A DNA stretch of 64,000 bases from Leucobacter zeae (GTDB taxonomy: Bacteria > Actinomycetota > Actinomycetes > Actinomycetales > Microbacteriaceae), in assembly GCF_016758175.1 (NCBI RefSeq), contig NZ_QYAB01000002.1:186001-250000 (forward strand), in the 5' to 3' direction. A program made the translations under genes and the position numbers. The notes under the pieces are model-generated. The model was not told the DNA's origin. It worked only from the letters and a program-made list of their open reading frames with translations, and made no database searches. Position 1 is the first letter of the stretch, and each line of letters opens with the position of its first letter. Below, piece after piece: positions 15,538 to 23,453 of this stretch.

Positions 15538-16839
15538 TCATCGATCGGTGTGCGCTGCGCCACGGGCGATGATCGCCATGCGCGAGTGGTCGGGGTGCTT
15601 CCTGCGCGCTCGGGCCGGGGTCGCGATCTTCCGCTCGTGCGCCTCGAGCACCAGCCACTGCTCGAAATCGATCGCGCGGGCGAGGACTTCGGGCGGAAGC
15701 CCGGTGAAACCCGACCGATCGGCGACGACCGGGAGCGAACCGTCGGCGAGGTCGGAGGCGATCTCGTCCGAGACGAGCCGGGCGTACCCGCGGTTCTCGG
15801 GAATGGCCCCGCGGGGGCCGCGCTGCGCCCATCCCGTGCGGTAGAGGCCCGTCTCGATGCGTCCGCTCGCGGAATCCGGGCCGAGCGCCGCGATCAGCGA
15901 GGAGAGCGCGTCGGCGGCGGGGTCGAAGCCGATCGCCGAGACGACAGCGGTCGCCGGGACGACGGCGACCGCGTCGCCGCGCGCCAGTTCCACGCCCTCG
16001 ACCGCCCCGGATCCGAGGATCCGGACCGGGGTCCAGCCGAAGCGGAGCGAGACATCGGGCCCCGGGGCGCTCGGTCGGTCGGCCGCGGTGAGGGCCGCGA
16101 CGGCGTCGACTCGGGCCGCGGCGGTGCGATCGAGCTCGCAGTCGACCCCCGGCTCGGGCTCCGCGGAGTCGACGCACCGGTACGTCGCCCGGGGGAGCTG
16201 CGCGAGCTCGCGCAGCATCTGCGGATCGCCCTTCGAGGCAGGGAGAGCGGAGCGGCTGACGAGGGTCACCCGGTGCGCGGGGGCGGCGAGGTAGGAGTCG
16301 AGGGCGGTGTCGGACACGTCGCTGCCGTCGTAATCGTCCGGGCCCTTCACGAGGAAGCGGAGCACGTCGAGCGCCACGTTGCCCGCCCCAACGACGACCA
16401 CGTCGGAACCGAGTTCGGGAAGCCGCTCGGGGGAGTCGGGGTGCGCGTTGAGCGCTCGGATGATCGCACCGGCGCCGTGGACGCCGTCGAGGTCGGAGCC
16501 GGGGATGCCGAGCCCGCGGTCGCGTGTCAGTCCGGTCGCGAGTACGACCGCGTCGAAGCAGGCGCGCAGCTCGTCGAGCGAGACGTCGCGGCCGACCTCG
16601 ACGTTGCCGACGAAGCGGACGCCCGGGTGCGCGAAGAGCCGGTCGAACTGGCGCGAGATCGCCTTGGTGTGCTGGTGATCGGCGGCGATCCCGTACCGGA
16701 CGAGGCCGTAGGGGGAGACCAGCCGGTCGAGCATGGCGATCTCGCACTCGGGGATCGACCTGAGCAGGGCCTGCGCGAGATAGCAGCCCGACGGGCCGCT
16801 CCCCACGATGGCGATCTTCGGCGTCCGAGTATCGGTCAT
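15538..16839 (-). CDS. Adrenodoxin-reductase-type NADPH:ferredoxin/flavodoxin reductase
   Basis: 433 residues, FprA/adrenodoxin reductase family. The FAD motif IAIVGSGPSGCYLAQALL starts at residue ~9, followed by LVSPYGLVRYGIAADHQHTK, the FAD-binding LATGLTRDRGLGIPG, and the NADPH Rossmann motif VVVGAGNVALDVLRFL (about residue 150). The C-terminal motif TGWAQRGPRGAIPENR is diagnostic. It transfers electrons from NADPH to the flavodoxin encoded next. XplB, the reductase of the RDX-degrading P450 XplA, belongs to the same family. It is divergent from the P450, and the AT-rich gap 16840-17060 contains both promoters. Confidence 0.92.
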   Translation of the reverse strand: MTDTRTPKIAIVGSGPSGCYLAQALLRSIPECEIAMLDRLVSPYGLVRYGIAADHQHTKAISRQFDRLFAHPGVRFVGNVEVGRDVSLDELRACFDAVVLATGLTRDRGLGIPGSDLDGVHGAGAIIRALNAHPDSPERLPELGSDVVVVGAGNVALDVLRFLVKGPDDYDGSDVSDTALDSYLAAPAHRVTLVSRSALPASKGDPQMLRELAQLPRATYRCVDSAEPEPGVDCELDRTAAARVDAVAALTAADRPSAPGPDVSLRFGWTPVRILGSGAVEGVELARGDAVAVVPATAVVSAIGFDPAADALSSLIAALGPDSASGRIETGLYRTGWAQRGPRGAIPENRGYARLVSDEIASDLADGSLPVVADRSGFTGLPPEVLARAIDFEQWLVLEAHERKIATPARARRKHPDHSRMAIIARGAAHTDR

Positions 16840-16979
16840 CGCTGCTCCTTCGCGAGTTCGGGCGATTCCGGCGCAGCTGCGGTGCGCGCCGGTCGGGCAC
16901 CAGTGTATCGTTAAAAGTCGTTCTGTGAATGATTAATTCTTCAGTTTGACGATACTCCGGGTCAAATCCTTTTTAGCTA

Positions 16980-17008
16980 TTGAGTATTAAAACATTCATG
17001 AGTAACTT
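16980..17008 (+). promoter_or_regulatory. P450 operon promoter with shared AAAACATTCAT spacer (copy B)
   Basis: -35-like TTGAGT (16980-16985), 17-bp spacer, -10-like TAACTT (17003-17008). The spacer contains TAAAACATTCAT, identical over 12 bp and in the same register as the permease promoter at 12493-12521. A further inverted repeat, GTATCG...CGATAC, brackets the upstream AT-rich segment (about 16906-16953) and may belong to the divergent reductase promoter. Confidence 0.6.
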
Positions 17009-17060
17009 ATTTACTGTCGGAACCGATTGCGGACCGACCCCGTTCGACGAAGGAGTACGA

Positions 17061-18284
17061 ATGACGGAACAGGCGGGATCGGCGACGATTCCATACCTCG
17101 ACATCTCATCGCCGGAGTTCGCGATGAATTCCGAGGCCGTGCGCGATGCGCGCAGCCGCAGCTGGTACGCCGAGACGAACTACGGCATCGGCGTGCTCCG
17201 CTACGCGGAGGTCACGGCGCTGCTCAAGCACGCGAGCCTCAACCAGGGCAGCGCGAAGTGGCCGGACCACCACGGGGTGCACTCGGGGGTCTTCTACGAC
17301 TGGTGGACCCGGAACCTCCTCGTGCTCGAGGGCGACGAGCACGACCGCATCCGGCGCCTGCTGAACCCCGCGTTCTCGCCGCTCATGGCGCGTCGCCTCG
17401 AACCCGAGTTCCGCGCACTCGCGGAAGAGCTGATCGCCGGCATGCTCGACAAGCGGGAACGCGGCGAGTCGATCGAGTTCGTCGCCGACTTCTCCGAACC
17501 GTTCGCGACCCGCGCGCTCTGCGCCATGATGGGCCTGCCGCACGAGCACTGGCCGTTCATCGCCTCCCGTGCGAATACGGTCGGGCATGCGCTGAGCGTC
17601 ACGATCAAGGAGGACATCGAGCGCGTCGACCACGCCGTCCACGAGCTCTACGAGTTCGTGGAGAAGCTCATCGAGGAGCGTCGCGAGCGCCCCGGGGACG
17701 ACATGGTCTCGACGCTCCTGCAGGCATCACTCCAGGACGGGGACGCGCTGAGCGGCGAAGAGCTCAGGAACGCGCTCGTGCTCATGCTGTTCGGCGGCAT
17801 GGACACGACTCGCAACCAGCTCGGTCTGCTGCTCCAGACGTTCATGCGACATCCCGATCAGTGGGACGCGCTCGCCGCCGACCCGGAGCGCCTCACGCGG
17901 CCGGCGCTCGAGGAGGGCCTGCGCGTGAACCCGACGACGCGGTGGGTGACTCGCGAGGCGAACGAGGACTTCGAGTTCAACGGTCTGCGGATCGCGAAGG
18001 GCACGACGGTGCACCTCTTCACGATGTCGAGCGGCACGGACCCCGAGGCCTACCCGGATCCCGAGATCGACATCCACGTGCCGAGCCGGAAGCAGCACCA
18101 CACCTTCGGCGGAGGCGTGCACAAGTGCATCGGGCACTACATCGCCCGCGCCGACATGAGCGTTGCGCTGCCGTTGCTCGCGCAGGCCATCACCGACGTG
18201 AGGTGCCCCGGAGGGGACGAGTGGCTCCCCGATTCAGGGAACCACGGCCCGATCCGACTTCCGATCGAGTTCTCCGTCCGCTGA
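17061..18284 (+). CDS. Cytochrome P450
   Basis: 407-residue soluble bacterial P450. The oxygen-activation motif is GGMDTTRN (about residues 244-251), the ExxR motif EGLR is at about 285, and the heme loop FGGGVHKCIG has its ligand at Cys356. The start at 17061 follows AGGAG at ideal spacing; the frame is open upstream to 16980, but that ATG overlaps the predicted -35 box. It heads an operon with the glutamine-synthetase-like gene (46 bp gap). P450 genes beside glutamine-synthetase-like genes are known from morpholine/piperidine degraders and RDX degraders, so hydroxylation of a (cyclic) amine or its gamma-glutamyl derivative is proposed. The substrate is unknown. Confidence 0.93.
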   Translation: MTEQAGSATIPYLDISSPEFAMNSEAVRDARSRSWYAETNYGIGVLRYAEVTALLKHASLNQGSAKWPDHHGVHSGVFYDWWTRNLLVLEGDEHDRIRRLLNPAFSPLMARRLEPEFRALAEELIAGMLDKRERGESIEFVADFSEPFATRALCAMMGLPHEHWPFIASRANTVGHALSVTIKEDIERVDHAVHELYEFVEKLIEERRERPGDDMVSTLLQASLQDGDALSGEELRNALVLMLFGGMDTTRNQLGLLLQTFMRHPDQWDALAADPERLTRPALEEGLRVNPTTRWVTREANEDFEFNGLRIAKGTTVHLFTMSSGTDPEAYPDPEIDIHVPSRKQHHTFGGGVHKCIGHYIARADMSVALPLLAQAITDVRCPGGDEWLPDSGNHGPIRLPIEFSVR

Positions 18285-18330
18285 CCCCGCTGCATCGCCC
18301 CGTACCTTCCAACGACGAAAGGATCCACCC

Positions 18331-19761
18331 ATGTCTGATCTCTCCACCGGCGGGAGCTTCGGCGCCGCGCTGCGCGAGATCCTCGACGACGATTCCGCGT
18401 TCTCGCGGCACCGCGAGGAGAATCTGCGCCCCGAGGCGCTCGCGGCGCTCGGCGAGCGCATCCGCGAGACCGGCGTCAGATACATCTACTACATGGTGCC
18501 CACGCTCGGCAGCCGCACGATCGCGAAGGTCGTGCCAGCCGAGCACTTCGAGCGCATGCTCGGCAAGGGCATCGCGTTCCACCGCACCGCGCTCACCGAC
18601 CTGCAGACGAGCCGAGAGGGCGAGCTCATCGGAGGCGGCGTCGATGCGCACGAGTTCTGGGGGCTTCCGGACCCCGAGACGTTCCAGGTGCTGCCCTGGG
18701 ACCCCGAAGTCGGCCGGATGTTCTGCCGCGCCTACGACCCGCCGCACCTCGCAGGCGGGGGCCGCCTGATCCCGCTCGACACCCGCGCCCTCTTCATCGC
18801 GGCGCACCGCGCGTTCACGGAGCGGACCGGGCTCGAACTGCGGAGCGGTCTCGAACCCGAGATGACCTGGGTCGGTCCCGGGATCGAAGTCGTCTCGAAG
18901 ACGGACCAGAGCCCCGCCTACCAGGTGGAGAACCTCGAGAAGATGCGACCCGTCTACAAGAAGGTCATCAGCTATTCCCAGGCGCTCGACTTCACCATGA
19001 TCCAGGGCGACTACGAGGACGACGGTCAGATCGAGCTGAACTGGGAGTACGACCGCGCAGAGCGCACTGCGGAGCGCATGACGACCTACCGGCAGGTGTG
19101 CAAGCAGGTCGCCCGCGAGCTCGGCCTGCAGGCGAGCTTCATGGCGAAGCCCTCCAACGGGAGGATGGGCAACGGCTGCCACCACAACCTCAGTCTCTGG
19201 CGGATCGGTTCCGACGGCGAGACGAACGTGGTCGAGGACGGCCGGGTCGAGCTCCACGCCACGGAGACGGCACGCAACGCGATCGCGGGCATGCTGCTGC
19301 ACACCCCGGGCTCCATGCTCGTCATGGCGTCGACCGTCAACTCCTACAAGCGATTCTGGGATGCGGGCCAGTTCGCGCCGTCCGGCGCCGACTGGGGGCT
19401 CGACACGCGCGGCGTGGCGATCAGGATCTCGGCGAACGGGCGCATGGAGTACCGGCTCCCCGATGCCAGTGTGAACCCCTACCTGTCGCATCTCTATCTG
19501 CTCGCGGCGATCGAGCACGGCCTCGAGGCCGAGCTCGACCCGGGAGACCCCGGCGCACCGACCGAGGCGATCCGCGCGGGAGTCGTCCCGAACACGCTGG
19601 GCGCGGCGATCGACGCCTTCGAAGCCGACGAGTACCTCATGGGTGCGATGCCGGAGGAGTTGACACGCATCTATCTGCAGCTGAAGCGCGACGAATGGGC
19701 GCGCTACTGCGGTCAGATCACCCAGTGGGAGTTTGATCAGTACTGGGAGGCGATCCCGTGA
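18331..19761 (+). CDS. Glutamine-synthetase-like gamma-glutamyl-amine ligase (PuuA/GlnA type)
   Basis: 476 residues with the whole GSI catalytic core: Glu cluster in GLEPEMTW (about residue 173), DDGQIELNWEYD (about 230), the ATP/Glu-binding segment KPSNGRMGNGCHHNLSLW (about 273-290), TVNSYKRFWDAGQFAP (about 330) and RMEYRLPDASVNPYLSHL (about 370). The adenylylation-type NLYDLP motif of true GlnA is not seen. The family makes gamma-glutamyl amides from glutamate, ATP and an amine; true ammonia assimilation is unlikely next to a P450 and gamma-glutamyl hydrolases. AAAGGA precedes the start; the stop overlaps the next gene by 4 bp (GTGA). Confidence 0.9.
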   Translation: MSDLSTGGSFGAALREILDDDSAFSRHREENLRPEALAALGERIRETGVRYIYYMVPTLGSRTIAKVVPAEHFERMLGKGIAFHRTALTDLQTSREGELIGGGVDAHEFWGLPDPETFQVLPWDPEVGRMFCRAYDPPHLAGGGRLIPLDTRALFIAAHRAFTERTGLELRSGLEPEMTWVGPGIEVVSKTDQSPAYQVENLEKMRPVYKKVISYSQALDFTMIQGDYEDDGQIELNWEYDRAERTAERMTTYRQVCKQVARELGLQASFMAKPSNGRMGNGCHHNLSLWRIGSDGETNVVEDGRVELHATETARNAIAGMLLHTPGSMLVMASTVNSYKRFWDAGQFAPSGADWGLDTRGVAIRISANGRMEYRLPDASVNPYLSHLYLLAAIEHGLEAELDPGDPGAPTEAIRAGVVPNTLGAAIDAFEADEYLMGAMPEELTRIYLQLKRDEWARYCGQITQWEFDQYWEAIP

Positions 19762-20495
19762 GCGAGCGCACCGACTCCCGGATCCGTACGATCCGCCTCG
19801 CCTGCATCGACTCCGAGGCGCTCCCGCTCTTCGCGAAGAGCGCTGACGGGCGGACGCGAACCGGGTACGAGCCCGAAGCGGCGGAGCTCGTGCTCTCCCG
19901 GTTCCCGGGAGGCCCCGCCACCGTCGAATGGGTGATGCTGCCGTGGGAGGACATGATTCCCGCGGTCAGACGGGGCGATGCCGATGCGGTGTGGTGCGGA
20001 CAGGGGATGACGCCCGAGCGCGCGGCGCTCGTCGACTTCACCTCCCCGTACGCGGTGTTCAACGAGACCCTCGTCGTGCGGGCCGACGACCCCGCGCGCG
20101 CAGCGGATCAGCTCACGGGCTACCGCATCGGCGCCATCGCGAACTCGACGAACATGCGGCTCGCGGAGACGTTCCCCGGCGTCGATCTCGTGAGCTTCGG
20201 AGCGAGCGACGACGTCTTCGGCGACATGATCGAGGCGACCCGTTCGGGTGAGATCGACGGCTTCGTGGACGACGATGTCGTGATGATCCCGCTCGGACAG
20301 GAGGACCCCGACTTCGTCGAAGCGTTCACGGTGCAGACCGGGAACCGCTGGGGGGTCGGCGTGGCCCCCGGCGCGGACGCGTTGCGCGCCGAGTTCGACG
20401 CTGCGCTGGCCGAGACCGTAGCGGACGGATCGCTCGCAGCAGTCTGGCGGAGATGGATGCCGCTGCTGCCGTTCCCCCTGCAGACGGGAGCTTGA
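19758..20495 (+). CDS. Family 3 solute-binding-protein fold without signal peptide
   Basis: 245 residues with the two-lobe SBP_bac_3 pattern: RLACIDSEALPLFAK, GYEPEAAELVL, DAVWCGQGMTPERAALVDFT, then the hinge segment YRIGAIANSTNMRLAE and WGVGVAPGADALRAEFDAAL. The N-terminus MSERTDSRIRTIRLACI is charged, with no hydrophobic stretch or lipobox, so the protein should stay in the cytoplasm. No permease or ATPase gene accompanies it. It is translationally coupled to the ligase (GTGA overlap), so it more likely binds or processes a pathway compound, or acts as a small-molecule sensor, than serves transport. The start is GTG at 19758. Confidence 0.8.
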   Translation: MSERTDSRIRTIRLACIDSEALPLFAKSADGRTRTGYEPEAAELVLSRFPGGPATVEWVMLPWEDMIPAVRRGDADAVWCGQGMTPERAALVDFTSPYAVFNETLVVRADDPARAADQLTGYRIGAIANSTNMRLAETFPGVDLVSFGASDDVFGDMIEATRSGEIDGFVDDDVVMIPLGQEDPDFVEAFTVQTGNRWGVGVAPGADALRAEFDAALAETVADGSLAAVWRRWMPLLPFPLQTGA

Positions 20496-20497
20496 CC

Positions 20498-21232
20498 GTG
20501 GAGCCTGCGGAATTCGCTGGAGGGACGCCGCGCATCGGCGTCACCGGAATGCATACGAATCAGGTGCACGGGCTCCGGTTCGACGGAAGCGCCGTGGCGG
20601 CCGCGGTGCTCCGCTCCGTGGTCAGGGCTGGCGGCGAACCGCTCGCGCTCTTCGCCGAGAGCGCGCTCTCCGCGGAGGAGCGGCTGGCGGGCCTGGACGG
20701 ACTGCTCGTGCCGGGAGGCGCCGATGTCGACCCCGCTCGCTACGGGCACACGCGGCACGAACGCACGGAGACCGCCGACTTCGACGAGCAGGACGCGTTC
20801 GAGGCCGACATGATCTCCGCGGCGCTGGCGGTCGGGGTACCGGTGCTCGCGATCTGCCGCGGGTTCCAGCTGCTGAACGTCGAGCACGGCGGGACGCTCG
20901 TGCAGGACCTGCCGCAGGACAGTCCGCACCGCGACGGCGTTCACGATGTCGAACTCGTGCCAGGGTCCGCGATCGCCCGAGCGCTGGGAGCGGCCCGCAT
21001 ACCGGTGTCGTCCTACCACCACCAGGCGGTCGACCGCCTCGGCACGGGTCTCATCGCCGTCGGGCGTGCACCAGACGGGACGGTGGAGGCGATCGAGCTT
21101 CCGACGGCTCCGCTCATCGCGGTGCAGTGGCATCCTGAGGACAACGCCGCGGAGGACCCGCGTCAGCAGATGCTCTTCGACTGGCTCGTCGAACGGGCGC
21201 GGGCGACCCGCGGGATGAGGTCGGCCGCATGA
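20498..21232 (+). CDS. Second gamma-glutamyl-amine hydrolase (PuuD-like)
   Basis: 244 residues. Nucleophile Cys120 in LAICRGFQLLNVEHGGTLVQ, His/Glu in IAVQWHPED, and the loop LVPGGADVDPARYG all fit the gamma-glutamyl-GABA hydrolase family. GTG at 20498 was preferred over an in-frame TTG at 20492 because the GGGAG sequence lies at a workable 7 nt only from the GTG. It sits 2 bp after the binding-protein-like gene and overlaps the next gene by 4 bp. It differs clearly from the copy at 14214, suggesting a different gamma-glutamyl intermediate. Confidence 0.85.
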   Translation: MEPAEFAGGTPRIGVTGMHTNQVHGLRFDGSAVAAAVLRSVVRAGGEPLALFAESALSAEERLAGLDGLLVPGGADVDPARYGHTRHERTETADFDEQDAFEADMISAALAVGVPVLAICRGFQLLNVEHGGTLVQDLPQDSPHRDGVHDVELVPGSAIARALGAARIPVSSYHHQAVDRLGTGLIAVGRAPDGTVEAIELPTAPLIAVQWHPEDNAAEDPRQQMLFDWLVERARATRGMRSAA

Positions 21233-22047
21233 GCGGCCGCGTGCTCGTGGTCGAGCATCAGGCCGATGCCGGACTCGGCCTGATGCGCGAGCGGCTCGAG
21301 GCTGCCGGCGCGACCGTCCTCGTGACGGGACCGGAGGCCGCGGTCGCCGTTCCCGCATCCCTCGAGGGCTACGACGGCCTCATCGTGCTCGGCGGGTCCA
21401 TGGGGCCGACCGATGATGCCGACGCTCCATGGCTGCCGCGCGTCCGAGATCTGCTGAGCGCTGCAGTCGGGCGCGGGCTTCCGACGCTCGGCGTCTGCCT
21501 CGGTGCTCAACTCCTCGCCGTCGCCGCAGGCGGGGAGGTTGCCGAGATGCCCGAGGGGCCCGAGATCGGGGCGTGCCGGGTGACGTTCTCCGCCGCGGCA
21601 GCGGGGGACCCGCTCTTCGATGGGCTCGCCTCCACGACGGTTCCCGTGCTGCAGTGGCACTGGCTCGAGATCCGCGAGCTGCCCGCCGGTGCGCGGACGC
21701 TCGCTGCCAGCGGCGCCTGCGCGAACCAGGCCTACCGGCTCGGCACTGCCGCCTGGGGGGTGCAGTTCCATCCCGAAGCGCTCTCCGCGACCGCGCGAGC
21801 ATGGGCGGAGGAGGATCGCCAGGGGCTCTCGGAGCTCGGACTCGATGGAGCTGAGGTCGTCGACGGAGCGATCGACGTCGAACCCGAACTCCGGCGCACC
21901 TGGGGCGATGTCGCGCAACGCTTCGCGGAGCTGGTGCTCGCCGCCGCCGCGCTCGATCAGCCGGAGACGGCGTGGAGCAGTTCCACTCCCGCCGACTCCG
22001 GCCCGAGCCGCAGCCTCGAGAAGCCGTCGAGCGGATCGGGTGCGTAG
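21229..22047 (+). CDS. Class I glutamine amidotransferase-like protein (GMP synthase subgroup)
   Basis: 272 residues. The amidotransferase triad is visible as Cys90 in LGVCLGAQLLAVAAGGEV and WGVQFHPEAL; LIVLGGSMGPTDD is the conserved oxyanion strand. This is the stand-alone GuaA-N-like group, often annotated as glutamine amidotransferase of unknown substrate. It is the last gene of the P450 operon and the third amidotransferase-fold protein there. Its last 91 bp overlap, on the opposite strand, the end of the Cache-domain gene; the C-terminal ~30 residues (SSSTPADSGPSRSLEKPSSG) look like non-conserved tail. Confidence 0.83.
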   Translation: MSGRVLVVEHQADAGLGLMRERLEAAGATVLVTGPEAAVAVPASLEGYDGLIVLGGSMGPTDDADAPWLPRVRDLLSAAVGRGLPTLGVCLGAQLLAVAAGGEVAEMPEGPEIGACRVTFSAAAAGDPLFDGLASTTVPVLQWHWLEIRELPAGARTLAASGACANQAYRLGTAAWGVQFHPEALSATARAWAEEDRQGLSELGLDGAEVVDGAIDVEPELRRTWGDVAQRFAELVLAAAALDQPETAWSSSTPADSGPSRSLEKPSSGSGA

Positions 22048-22667
22048 GCGCCGGTGACGAACCTCGAGGAGTTGGAGACGAGCACGTTGCCGCGCCGTCC
22101 GATGATCGCGAGTTCCGCGGCGCTCGTGAGCATCAGCGGGAGCAGCGCCGATTCGAGATCTTCGAGCTGGATGTCGTTGCCGACCGCCCCGATGCGCCGG
22201 CCGTCGAGATCGGCGGGAACGGTGAGCGTGAGCACGTATGCCTCGACCCCGAGGTAGTCGATGTACGGCCCGACGAGGGACGGGGTCCCCTCGTTGAACG
22301 CCCGGACGAACCACTCGTGCTGCTCGTAGTCGTAGTAGCGGTCGCCGCCGGGAACGACCCCGAACGAATATCGGGCGAACCGGGTATCGTCTTCGCGCAC
22401 CCACCACTCGAGGTGGCCGTTCTCAGTGCCGAGCGCGGTGTGCGCGAAGATGAGACCGCAGCCGTCGATGGCGTCGTTGCCCGCGAGGTACCGGCCGGCG
22501 GTGGACTTCATCCGCCGTCGAGCCGCCTCGGAGAGCACGATCCGTCCGTCCTCGGCGTGCAGGTTGCCGACGAGTTCGGCACCGAGCGCCTCGAGGCGCG
22601 CGAAACGCTCCGAGAACCAGGTCGAGAGCATCTCGCCGATCTCCTCAGCCGACCGTTGCCGGGTCAT
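21957..22667 (-). CDS. Soluble Cache (PDC)-domain protein
   Basis: 236 residues, a single extracellular-sensor-type Cache fold with no transmembrane helix, signal peptide or output domain. The ligand-pocket blocks are recognisable: YYDYEQHEWFVRAFNEG, then GPYIDYLGVEAYVLTLTVP and GAVGNDIQLEDLESALL. In chemoreceptors and kinases this fold binds amino acids or amines; here it would act inside the cell. Start at 22667 overlaps the GntR stop by 4 bp, so regulator and sensor are made together. A co-sensor for the GntR protein or an amine-binding protein are possible roles, both inferred. Confidence 0.78.
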   Translation of the reverse strand: MTRQRSAEEIGEMLSTWFSERFARLEALGAELVGNLHAEDGRIVLSEAARRRMKSTAGRYLAGNDAIDGCGLIFAHTALGTENGHLEWWVREDDTRFARYSFGVVPGGDRYYDYEQHEWFVRAFNEGTPSLVGPYIDYLGVEAYVLTLTVPADLDGRRIGAVGNDIQLEDLESALLPLMLTSAAELAIIGRRGNVLVSNSSRFVTGAYAPDPLDGFSRLRLGPESAGVELLHAVSG

Positions 22668-23446
22668 TTCGCGGCTCCGTTCTCGCGGGACGCGGATTCC
22701 GTCGCGAGGGCCTCCCGGTGCAGGCGGAGCTTCCCGTCGATGATGAGGCGCATGTTCCCTTCCACGTGGGCGACGGCGAGTCGCTGCGCCGTCGTACCGT
22801 CTCGCTGCTCGATCGCCATGACCATCGCGAGGTGCTCGGAGAAGGCCAGGGACCCCGAGGCGCGACTGATCTCCTCGCACCAGAGGAATGGCGAGAGCTC
22901 GGATTGCAGGCGCTGCTCCGAAGCGAGCAGACGCGGCGACTGACTCAACACGGCGATCTCGAAGTGGAAACGGCTGTCGCCGAGGGAGCGGTCGTGCACG
23001 GTCCGGGCGTCCCGCGCGAGGAAGGCGAACTCGGCCAGTCGGGTCCGCATGCCCGGGGGAGTGCGTTCCGCGGCGAGGCGCGCCGCCGTGCCGGAGACCG
23101 CAGCCTGCTCGTCGAAGAAGTCTCGAAGAGCGACGGCGCTCGTACGCCGCAGCGCGGAGACGAGCATCTCAGATGTCGGGAACGGCGATTGCACGACGAA
23201 GGTGCCGCCATTGCGGCCGCGCCGGGTCTCGACGATTCCCTGCGCGCGCAGGGATGCGAGGGCCTTCCGAAGCGTGGCGACCGCGACTCCGAACTGGCCG
23301 GCGAGTTCTGCTTCCGTCGGCAGGCGCTCGCCGACGCTCAGCATGCCGAGAGAGATCGCCGTGGCGATCCGCTGGGCGATTCCTCCGACCTGCGTTCCCG
23401 AGAGCTCGGAATCGCGCGCGGAGGAATCGCCCGGGGTCGGATGCAC
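22664..23446 (-). CDS. GntR-family (FCD) regulator of the P450/amine region
   Basis: 260 residues. The HTH (about residues 20-90) reads GGIAQRIATAISLGMLSVG, then LPTEAELAGQFGVAVATLRKALASLRAQGIVETRRG; the C-terminal all-helical FCD-type ligand domain has H in DSRFHFEIAVLS and in VAHVEGNMRLI. The gene begins only 7 bp after the stop of kgd on the same strand, with no clear ribosome site, so read-through from kgd or its own cryptic promoter are both possible. It is coupled to the Cache-domain gene. Regulation of the 12.5-22 kb genes, perhaps through the AAAACATTCAT promoters, is inferred from location. Confidence 0.85.
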   Translation of the reverse strand: MHPTPGDSSARDSELSGTQVGGIAQRIATAISLGMLSVGERLPTEAELAGQFGVAVATLRKALASLRAQGIVETRRGRNGGTFVVQSPFPTSEMLVSALRRTSAVALRDFFDEQAAVSGTAARLAAERTPPGMRTRLAEFAFLARDARTVHDRSLGDSRFHFEIAVLSQSPRLLASEQRLQSELSPFLWCEEISRASGSLAFSEHLAMVMAIEQRDGTTAQRLAVAHVEGNMRLIIDGKLRLHREALATESASRENGAAK

Positions 23447-23453
23447 GGCGCGA

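Noticed and set aside
15057-18284. The RDX-degrading XplA/XplB system itself
   Set aside because: XplA carries flavodoxin fused to the P450; here they are separate genes on opposite strands. Only the component types match.
18331-19761. Housekeeping glutamine synthetase glnA
   Set aside because: No adenylylation-type NLYDLP motif seen, and it is coupled to a P450 and gamma-glutamyl hydrolases; a ligase for amines is more likely.
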